Assembly: GCA_007449985.2 (NCBI GenBank)
Contig: VIIQ02000112.1
Coordinates: forward strand, 124,001-188,000
Direction: 5' to 3'
Length of the DNA stretch: 64,000 nucleotides
Source: Desmodesmus armatus
Taxonomy: Eukaryota > Chlorophyta > Chlorophyceae > Sphaeropleales > Scenedesmaceae
Both the position numbers and the translations under genes were made by a program. The notes under the pieces were generated by a model. The model saw only the letters and a list, made by a program, of their open reading frames with translations, made no database searches and was not told where the DNA came from. Below, piece by piece: positions 56,001-64,000 of this stretch. Within the stretch, counting starts at the first letter, position 1. Each line of letters opens with the position of its first letter.

Positions 56001-58866
56001 CCACAGCAATGACCACATGACCCACATATGGCGGCTACCACCCCATGGTTGCTCGGCACACCATGGGGCTGATGGCACACATGCATGACTGCGTCCTGCA
56101 TCCACCTCTCTCCCAACCCCAGCAGTCAGAAGCCTTGACTTCACTTTGCAAGTTGCACTCCGCTGAGTGCTAGGGAAGATACGCCAGGGCGCTGCACCAC
56201 ATTGTGGTGGTGTCTGTGATAGCAAGTCCAGGTACCACAACTTGTTGAACTGCTCCCCACATACACATGCAGCACAGCACCTACCTGCTCTCCCACTGTG
56301 CACGCTCCTCCCCAAAGCGCACGATGTCATCCGTCAGCAGGCCGCCCCCACACAGCATCACACTGTCACTGCCAGACTGCCGGGCTAGCCGCGGCACCTC
56401 ACGCAGCAACTGATACACCTCGTCAAAGCCACGCGCCTGCAAGGGCAACAGGGGGGGGGCACAAAGGGGGCCAAGGAGGGGGGGCAAGAGAGGGGGATAG
56501 AGGGGTGTTGGGACTTCTCAGGACCTTGCCAAGGGGTTAGTGACATGATACCCCCTGGCCAGCACAAAGTCACGAGCGACGTCTATGCAAGCTCAGCAGC
56601 CCCAACTCAGGCAGACAACCAGCACCTGCCTCTTGTATGGCTCTGACTACATCTGCAGGGGGGTGGGATGCTGTGCGGGAGTTGGTGCCCGCATGGCTCG
56701 TTGTATTGCTCAGTTGGCATTTCCTCAGTTTGCTGGCGGAACTGAGGGATGTGTCAACTAAGCAATACAACCAGTCAAACGGATATCAACTCCCGCACAG
56801 CATCTCACCCCCCTTGGCACCACCAACATGAACCCCCCTGCGCAGGCAGCTACACAACAGCAAACAGCAGCACACAAGGCACTGCTAGCTATCAGCCGCC
56901 CCCCCCCCCCCCGCCTTAGCCTGACCCACCAGGCCTGCCATGCCCTCGTCCTGCCCAGCCTGTGCCACAGGGTGGTGTGCCAGGAGGCTCATCGCCACAT
57001 CCAGTTGGCCCAACAGCACCAGGCGGTGCACAGTGCCCCAGTATGCCGCGTTGGTGTCCACACGGGGGTCCTGCAGCAGCTCCTCTGCCTGCGCATGCAG
57101 CCTGCTGAAGCCAGGGGTGTCGGCATCAAACAGCGACCCGTGCTGCAGCATCCACCCGGCAAAAGCCTGCAGGACGGGTGCAGACAGAATGGAGACAGCA
57201 GCAGGAGGGGTTTGTGTGATTAGAAAGGTGCCGGCGGCGGCGGACAGCTGCTCTGCACATGGGTGATGCACGGTTGACAGGCTTGGGCAGAATCATGGTT
57301 GTGTCAACCATCACTCAACCAAAGCGATGGCTGTGTCAACCATGACCCCGCCCAAGCCTGTGAATAGTGCATCGACCATGTGCAAGGCAGCTGTGCACCG
57401 CCAGCACGGTCCAGGTTGCCGCTCAACTGCATGCAACAGTGTTGTCGCATCAGCAAGTGCACAAGTCACTCAAATACGTGCTGTGCTCACCTCAGGGAAT
57501 GCTCCCCTGTCCAGGTCATCATACTCCAGGAAAAAGAAGCCCAGCAGCTGCCACAGTGCAGCCTCATATGCCACCTGTAGGTCGTCCTCGCTCGCTGGGG
57601 GCTCAAGGGCAGGGTTACTGCAGGACACACAACCAGCAGGCGATACTGTTACTGTTACGTAACCATGTATACATGGTTCAGGCGGAGCCTGAAAACAGTA
57701 CATATGGCCCTCTAGTAGGTTGCTTGGATTGACTGGCACTGCAATACCGTGACATGCTAACAACATCGCTGCTGCTTGTGCATTTACTGTAGTTGAGCCC
57801 AGCGCACACGATGTCTGCCTGCTGCAGCTAGAAAGGCAGTCAGCGGCTGCTGCAAGCCCCTAAGAGGCCCGCTGCTCGTCCCTGCTGGCAAGCAGCCAGG
57901 TGCCATGCCAGCAATGCTGCTGGCTGTGTGTGCTGCTCAGTTATTACGTACCCGTGCCCCACCATCAGCACGTCCAGCACAGCATCACTGTACTCCTGGC
58001 GAGTCAGCCTTGCCTGCTCCTGCAGGCCTCCCCCTGGACACACACACACACACACACAGGTGTAGGACATGTCTTAGGTGATATAATTCCATTATGATAA
58101 ACACGTCTACCACTATGTGCGTGTCGGAACGCACGTTTCAAGCCTGTCGTCATGACATGCAATTGATGTTTAACACAGGTGCAGGACATGTCTCAGGTGC
58201 AGGAGATATGCCATGCAGGTTAGTCATATTACTTCTGTTGATGTCATAAAATGTTCGCCTGGGGATCGAACGGCTTCTGCTGTTTGATGCATGCTGTGGT
58301 ACAGCCACATCGTATCAGGCAGCGATAAGCACTCCTGCAAACAGATGGTATCGAGCTGCAGCGGACGTTTGGATCATGCTGCAGAGCAGTGCATGGTTGG
58401 GCAACAGCCAAGTTGGCAGGGATCGGGGAGGATGCCATTGCAACTCACTTGCTCTTATGAGGTTTTTCTGCAGGGCAGTGTAGATGGGCAGCACATGGTA
58501 TGCAACTCTGCGCTGTGCTGACGAAAGGCTTGTCCTGCAAGCAAACCCACAGCCGGCAGGACACTCTGAGCGCTTTGCAATGCGCTGAGGTGCTTCTCAA
58601 TGCTATCAATTCAGAACCCCTGAGAAGGCTCACGAAATCAGCAGGGGAGGCACAAAGCCAGCGGGCAACCCTTACCATTCACATGTGCCAGAATACGGCT
58701 GCCGCCCGCCTGCCCCTGTGCTGGGGCACGCCACCTCAGCCACGTGCAGCTGACAGCCCGTTCCCCAACTGAAGCTGAGGCGTGAGCCTTGTGCAGCTGG
58801 CACTGTGCACGGCAGCAGCTTTGGCTCTTCACTGCTGTCCTGCTGCTGCACCACGGCCAGCTCCAT
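53045..58866 (-). CDS. NUP85: Nucleoporin NUP85 (Y-complex scaffold)
   Basis: NUP85 is an alpha-solenoid scaffold of the Nup107-160 (Y) complex of the nuclear pore and binds Seh1. Eleven exons in coding order: 58866-58676, 58534-58449, 58033-57952, 57617-57491, 57166-56930, 56436-56285, 55776-55703, 55497-55256, 54761-54459, 54168-53941 and 53710-53045; all phases close, 795 residues. The N-terminal RLSFSWGTGCQLHV matches the conserved start of the family. Helical repeats carry family landmarks: AAYWGTVHRLVLLGQLDVAM, SFLLNYVEVLAG, STWLLGAEYLAWCPVYG, AALQWALQAHDPQLCAELV, PLLLFLAPVLESTYMPFS, and the C-terminal AVRLALCRGLARAHVVEQGV. The length is somewhat above the ~650-700 usual, mainly from Gln-rich loops in the last exon. 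A minus-strand frame at 56570-56770 inside intron 5 is not an exon; it is part of a foldback element. Introns 4 and 5 each hold a long hairpin. Confidence 0.95.
54299..54332 (+). repeat. Two-copy 17-nt tandem repeat in a NUP85 intron
   Basis: GCAACAGCTCTCTCTGA occurs twice head to tail with no mismatch. It lies in the intron between the exons 54761-54459 and 54168-53941. No function is suggested. Confidence 0.9.
56658..56813. mobile_element. Foldback hairpin (MITE-like or small-RNA precursor candidate) in NUP85 intron 5
   Basis: A 156-nt near-complete inverted repeat. The outer arms are GGGGGGTGGGATGCTGTGCG plus GGAGTTG on the left and its reverse complement on the right with one mismatch in 27. 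A looser 15-nt stretch follows, then GTTGTATTGCTCAGTTG-type arms. The innermost pairs are CCTCAGTT and AACTGAGG around the loop TGCTGGCGG. Many of the mismatches are transitions that would form G:U pairs in RNA. No clear target-site duplication was seen. It could be a MITE or a miRNA/siRNA hairpin. Confidence 0.75.
57245..57393. mobile_element. Second foldback hairpin in NUP85 intron 4
   Basis: A 149-nt inverted repeat bounded by CAGCTG on both sides. Matching arms are GCACATGG, GATGCAC, CAGGCTTGGGC and TCATGGTTG on the left and their reverse complements on the right. The loop region is near CAACCAAAG. It is unrelated in sequence to the hairpin at 56658-56813 but alike in size and symmetry. 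A MITE or small-RNA precursor is possible; neither is shown. Confidence 0.72.
58059..58201. repeat. Pair of ~23-nt direct repeats in NUP85 intron 2
   Basis: GGTGTAGGACATGTCTTAGG at 58059 and GGTGCAGGACATGTCTCAGG at 58179 are 120 nt apart with two differences. A shortened third copy (CAGGTGCAGGAGATATG) follows. They lie upstream, on the transcript, of the third exon. Confidence 0.7.
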
Positions 58867-59347
58867 GATGCTGCTGTGGCTGCGACTGCGAGTGGTGAAC
58901 TTTCAGCTTTTTTTCTGTACTTGTCTGATGTAAGAGACAAAGTACCCAACGACCAGGGCAGCAAGCCACTACAGTGATCTGAGCAAGATGATCAAAGTCC
59001 AAAGTCGTTCTGAAGGCTGAATGGGTGCTGCGCTTCATGCCGCGCCACAGAGCTCCTGTTCACTTTGTGTAGCACAACAAGAAACCGCGACTTAGTTTCT
59101 CACTGTTATTTCCCTGCTGTTGGTGACCAATGTCCCTCAGGTACCGCCCGAGACTTCAATCTGTGCCCTTTCGAAGTCTGCAGCACAGCGTGGCAGCCGT
59201 GGCACACCCAGCAAGTGCGCACCACCACAGACAAACAAGCCAGCACACACAGAGATGCTGCAGATCTGCTCTCCCAAAGTTCTCTCTCTTGGCTGACACC
59301 CCTCCACTCGATAAGGCTGTACGTGCCGGCTTATTCGCTTTACCAAC
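58867..59347. promoter_or_regulatory. Divergent promoter region between NUP85 and UBE2Q-like gene
   Basis: 481 bp separate NUP85 (start 58866, minus) and the RWD/UBC-fold gene (start 59348, plus). Both promoters must lie here. No named motif was identified by eye. Confidence 0.5.
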
Positions 59348-62300
59348 ATGTCCAAGCTGAACGAGGCTGTCACCCAGCTGTCCCAGTGCCTGGCAGAGGC
59401 TTGTCCAACACAGCAGCTGAAGCAGCTCACCAGTGCAGGGGAAGGCCAGGTTGTGCTGCAGCTGACAGATGCGGACGATCGCAAAATCGTGGTCAACCTG
59501 TTGTTCTTTGACCCAGACCAGTACCCACGGTCAGGTGCCCTGGTGCAAGTGGATGAGGGCGGAAGCAAGTGCAGCAGCACGACAGTGGAGAAGCTCTCCG
59601 CCCTGTCGGAGCGCCTGCAAGACGGGGCCCAGCTGTTCGCAGTGATCTCCAAGGTCAGGACCATCTGTGAGCAGTCAGTGGCTCAAGTTTGATCCATGCA
59701 CATTGCGATCCTGTTTACACACACCCTCCATGCAAGGCAGTGTCATGCAAGTGCGCATCCACACTGAAGGATCCCCTGTCACAGCTGCTGTGCCTCAGCA
59801 CACCCGCATTACCCCATGTGTGGCGTGATACGCGTACAGGTCTGCGGTGTGCTGGATATTCCTGTGGATGAAGATGTCCTGCGGTCTGCAGAGAAGTCTG
59901 CAAGTGGCGCAGCGGACGACAGGCAGGAGTCTGGCAGCGCAATGGAGGATGATGTGTCAGATGACGTAAGCAGGGCTGCTGCTGTGCCTGCAGCAGAGCG
60001 CCAGCGCAGTGGTGCATGCAAAGGCCTGTGTTTCACACCCCTGCCTGCATCCGCATGGCTCTGCAAGCGTCCAGGTGTTGTAGATCACAATCGCCCGGGG
60101 GTAGTGTATGTAGTTGAAAGCCCCTGGGAGATGTAATTAAACAGTGTTAGATAATTGGCGCATGCCATTGCTAGATATTTTCCCCCTGCAGCAGCTGTTT
60201 CATCCCCATGTGCGCTGCTGTGATGTGTTGCTGCTTGCTCCTGCAGCCCATGTCTGAGGACTACCCAGCATCGTCTGATGGAGGCAGCGATGATGGTGGC
60301 TATGATGGGCTGATGGACGACAAGGATGAAAAGGAACTGATGGTGGAGTGCGGCCAGAGACAGGTACCAATTGGCACACAAGTTCCTCACGCATGTGTAC
60401 ACAACTTCTGAATGTGGCAGCTTGTGTTGGATGATTCATTGGCTGGATGCACTTCCTGTGTCTATACAACAGCACATGGATCCCCTGCTTACATCACACC
60501 AGCAACGGATGTTTGAGAAAGAGTAGCACAGCAACCTTCAGCATGGGCTGTTGAGCAAGGTGGACAGGCTGAGGCAGTGCAATGCCAGTGCCAGTGGTGG
60601 GCAGCAGAGTAGCTTCTTGTATGGTTGGTCGTGAGGAACAAAGTTGAAGGTGACAGAGTATGCTTGCAGCAGGCTGACTTGGGGTCAGAAAGTATGTTTG
60701 TGCTGCAATTAGCAGCTAGTGAAGACTGCATGCTGCCTGTTGCTTGCTGTTTGCGTGTAGGGTCGCTGGAACCGGTATGAAGAGGAGCTGGCAGCTGCCA
60801 ACCAGCAACAGGCGCTGTCCATGGAGCAGGGCAAGGCTAGCAAGCAGCAGATCTTCAGCAGGTGAGGCCTAAAGCTCGGCCAGGCAACTGCCAAGCACAG
60901 CCGCCACCCATTGTGAAAGGATATTGTTTGATAGTATATTCAGCTAGTCACGTGGGCAAGGTCATTTGAGAGGTCTTTACACTGCCTGCATTCTCAGTTG
61001 GTCACCTTGAATGCAGCCTTGCATACGGCCATGATAGTGTACGGCCGTGAAGTTTGCTTGCACGTGGACCATGTTACATAGTCCATGCTTGCCAGATTGG
61101 TATGCACAAGGCTAGTGGGCTGGAGTATGTTACTGGCCTCCGTGTTGGTGGACGTCATCTGTCAGTGGTCTGTGGTTTCTTCATAGCAGTTATCGCGTTC
61201 AACCTGGCCCTTGTGAACATGTCATGCTGCAATTGCGTGCCCTGCAGTGAGGAGGCTTTCAAAATGTTGTCCAATGAGCTGCTGGGCTTCATTCGGAGGC
61301 AGGTGAGCTGTCAGCAGTGACCTAGGTCAGGGGGGGGGGGTACTGTTCTCTTTGGCAGAAGATTGTCTGCCTGACATCAATGACATTGAAGAGCAGAACC
61401 CTGTTCTGCTGCAAGGGTCACAGATTATCTGCTGCAAGGGCCACATCCTGTTTGCAATCAGTGTTGGTCACAGTGTGGCTGCAAGCTGATATTGCTGCAG
61501 TTTTTTGTCCCCCAGCTACATGGACAGACCATGCATGCCAGGTGTGCTGTGGTGTGGCGTGATGGTTGCGTGAATGTTCAATTGCTGGTCTGAAATTGTG
61601 ACAATGCACATCAGCTCTATGCACCAATGCAACTATGTTTGTACTGTGCATTCCTGCAGTTCACTGGGGAGGAGACCAACGTGTCTGCTGACAGTGCTGG
61701 CGATGACCTGTACACCTGGAATGTGGAGCTGTGGAGGACTGCCTTCAAGCCAGACTGCCAGCTGGCCAAGGTGCGAACACTGTTTGTGTTGTGTACTCGC
61801 CTCAACATTCTCGGACAGGCTGTTGCCGCCACAAACTTGTAGTGACATTTCCTGCAGCCGCAGGCTGCTTCACAGCAGGCTTGCAGCGCCGTATGTATTC
61901 GCACCACCTCTGCATTGTGTGTTGATCGCCCTGCATTGTGTGTTGCTCTTCCCCTCGACAACAGCGTTGACACATCAGTCAATGTGCAGAGGCCTTCGTC
62001 AGCAGACACTGGGGCCAACTCATGTGTCTTCACCAGGTAGCTTACTTCACCGCACCCACAATTGTGTGGGACGCAGGACAGCACAACATGGGGGGGGGGA
62101 GAGGTTGTTACAAGTGGATACTTTCACCGCTGGGCGGTACTCCTCAGTATGTACGCGGTGCCGCCGCTGCTGCACCCCGCAGGACCTGCAAGAGGTTGCC
62201 AGCAAATTTGCAGTGTCCTCCGTCCAGCTTCGCTTCACCTTCATGCGTGGGCTGCACCCCTTCTACCCCCCGCGTGTTGAGGTGTTGCGGCCCCACCTGT

Positions 62301-64000
62301 CCACCCCACTGCCTGGTGCGCTGGCCAGCCATCCACTGCTGCGGCTGGAGCACTGGCACCCCACCATGACCATGACACAGCTGGTGGAGAACATACGCAC
62401 ATTCCTGGAGGTGAGGGCCAGCGCTGGCACACAAACAGGCACCTGCGCCCCTTCCTCCCCGCCTACATGCTAGATACATCTGTATTCTCACTGCTTAACA
62501 CACAGGCACACACCTGAATGAGTGTGCCTGCGAGATCAGGTGTTGCATTGTGAACAATGCATCCAAGCACCCATGTTTGCCCCTAAACCCACTCTGCGTC
62601 GGAGCACGGATACCCTCCCGCTCAACAATGCGGTCGAAGCGCCGATGCAGTATCCAATGCAGTATCCAATCCAGCACACGCCCAAACACATTTTAGTTAT
62701 GTGCATTTGTCAACGCATGTGAACGTCGTGCACAGGAAGATTCTTCCGATGAAGCCGTGTTTGGTGGTCCTGTGTAGAGCTCTGACGAAGTTGTGGATTG
62801 CAGCGAAGGTGATGATGGTGATGTCTTCAATCGTTATTCTTGATCGCATTTATGCGAGTAATGGGTTTGTCCCAGCTCTGCCATGAGCCTCTGGCTCCCT
62901 TGCGTGTTACACGGCTTGCCGTGCAAATACTGTAACTGTAATACTCGGGTGCTTTGACATAGCCAGCTGCCCCAGATCTGTCGGTGGGGCGCACTCACTC
63001 CCCCCCCCCCCCCTCACCGCCACCACCCGCCCACCTTGCCACCCACTCCTTCCCTCTTTGACTCTACCACATGCACCCTTCCCTGCTGGTCACCCCTCGC
63101 GTCTTCCTTCCTGTCTCCCTGTGTCCACCCACCCCTCCTGCCCTTACACCTCACCTCTTCACCCTTCCCACTCACTCATCCCCTCCTCACACCTCCCCTC
63201 TTCTCCTGAGCTGGCCCTCACGCATCACCCCTCCCCTCCCCGCGTACTCCTCTGCAGGAGTACGGGCGCATCGATGTGGCAGACCCCCGCAACAGCTCCG
63301 CGCAGTACCCCTCCAGTGCCTTCAGCCCTGTGCAGGTGGCTCTGGCACGCCTGGAGGCCATGACTGATGTCAAGCCGGCATGCTACAACCAGTACAGGAA
63401 GCTGTACGAGGCACGCAGCACTGACAGCAGGTGGGCCTGTAATAGATTGTTGATTATCATGTAAAAAAGTAATGTCCTTGTTGCGATGTCGGCGTTCCAA
63501 AGAAGGACTGCATCCACGAACCATCACGACCACCATCCATGACAAGCCCAGTTGCGGGCACATCTGCGTACTTCACCACACATGTCGATGGCATGCATCA
63601 GGTGTCACACGCCTTACCTTCCCCAGCGGTGCTGAAAGGAGGAGGACTGGGGTTGTTGCAAGCCTCGACGTTAAATTGACACCGTGCCAGGCGGCTGTGT
63701 CATGTGCTCTGCAACAAGCCGCCAGGTGCCATTGGCTTCGTTTACTTACACCAGCCAGCATGATTTGGCTCCCTCTGATCCTTTTTTTCTCCTCCTTCGC
63801 TCACGATACTGTGTGTTGTCTGTGGCACTTCACACACATCCCCGTAGGCCCAATGAGGCTGACATGGCCTCACCAGCACTGGCTCAGCAGGCTAAGAAGG
63901 CACGCACAGAACAGGCAGGCTCTGCTGTTGATGCTGCTTTTGCTGGTGCTCCGGCCGCAGCTGGTGCCGGGGACGCCCAGCCGCCGGCAGCAGCGGCGGC
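59348..64000 (+). CDS. RWD/UBC-fold protein, UBE2Q-like E2 or E2 variant (3' end beyond window)
   Basis: Exons: 59348-59653, 59840-59965, 60247-60363, 60761-60861, 61248-61302, 61660-61770, 62183-62410, 63258-63430 and 63848 to the window end; all joined phases agree. The first exon (MSKLNEAVTQLSQCLAEACP, then IVVNLLFFDPDQYPRSGALV) is an RWD-like domain as in UBE2Q proteins. A Ser/Asp-rich acidic linker follows. Exons 5-8 hold a UBC-like fold: DDLYTWNVELWRTAF, then VQLRFTFMRGLHPFYPPRVE, then HPLLRLEHWHPTMTMTQLVE and a helix ending FLEEYGRIDV. UBE2Q enzymes have the same LYxWNV and hydrophobic-x-F-xx-xx-PFxPPxV landmarks. I see no cysteine where the E2 active-site Cys is expected, between the PP-x-V strand and the WHPT segment, so it may be a non-catalytic variant. 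The last exon becomes Ala/Gln-rich. Intron 7 carries a retrotransposon fragment. Confidence 0.72.
62505..62700 (-). mobile_element. Fragment of a non-LTR retrotransposon reverse transcriptase
   Basis: On the minus strand the frame reads HRRFDRIVEREGIRAPTQSG then FRGKHGCLDALFTMQHLISQ. This matches the LINE reverse-transcriptase block with the Q-x-GFR...D-x-LF-x-x-x-x-LI pattern. Only about 55 residues are recognisable. Upstream the frame is disturbed by a short duplication (TGGATACTGCAT twice), and similarity ends after ISQA. Sequence to about 62890 may belong to the same element, but I cannot show it. It lies in intron 7 of the UBE2Q-like gene, in the opposite orientation. Confidence 0.65.

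Noticed and set aside
56570..56770. Minus-strand frame as a NUP85 exon
   Set aside because: NUP85 continuity is complete without it, the frame ends in a stop, and half of it is one arm of a foldback element.
1..64000. tRNA, rRNA, integrase, prophage or operon-like structure
   Set aside because: No cloverleaf, rRNA core or bacterial signals were recognised by eye; the genes are spliced and separately promoted.

Overview
This window looks like nuclear DNA of a green alga (Chlorophyta, most likely a core chlorophyte). The evidence is ten intron-rich genes with GT-AG introns, plant-type proteins (golgin-84, a plant/protist organellar DNA polymerase, a TT9/CLEC16A homologue), and very frequent CAG/GCA/AGC tracts coding Gln, Ala or Ser runs inside otherwise conserved proteins. 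The algal assignment is inference from protein style; no marker gene fixes the species. Every gene model below was built by joining exons by hand and checking that intron phases close. There is no bacterial, organellar or viral gene content apart from one small retrotransposon fragment.

Layout: (1) 1294-3592 minus, a signal-peptide/one-TM protein of unknown function; (2) 3873-8235 plus, golgin-84, divergent from (1); (3) 9232-12677 minus, DDX47/Rrp3 RNA helicase; (4) 13036-24080 plus, organellar family-A DNA polymerase (POP), divergent from (3), very large because of low-complexity and repeated-domain insertions; (5) 25369-27738 plus, a possible F-box protein; (6) 29776-38400 minus, lipin/phosphatidate phosphatase; (7) 38939-44191 plus, a long coiled-coil protein, divergent from (6); (8) 45883-52791 minus, TT9/GFS9/CLEC16A; (9) 53045-58866 minus, nucleoporin NUP85; (10) 59348 to beyond 64000 plus, an RWD/UBC-fold (UBE2Q-like) protein, divergent from (9). 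Four gene pairs share short divergent promoters of 280-540 bp. The genes are separate housekeeping functions (Golgi tethering, rRNA processing, organelle DNA replication, ER lipid synthesis, endosome/Golgi traffic, nuclear pore, ubiquitin-like biology) and do not form a pathway cluster.

The most unusual pattern is that at least seven introns or flanks carry degenerate copies of the neighbouring exon edge together with its splice site. They are usually embedded in poly-C/poly-G and (CA)n DNA: DDX47, three times in POP, twice in lipin, and TT9 plus its 3' flank. One copy duplicates the catalytic DVDGT exon start of lipin. Other points of interest are two ~150-nt near-perfect foldback hairpins in NUP85 introns, a novel-looking insertion with a SAP-like motif and two tandem ~105-residue repeats inside the exonuclease domain of the DNA polymerase, and six one-base frame breaks, most placed at or near G or C runs, in otherwise intact polymerase and lipin exons. 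The last look like homopolymer under-calls rather than decay.
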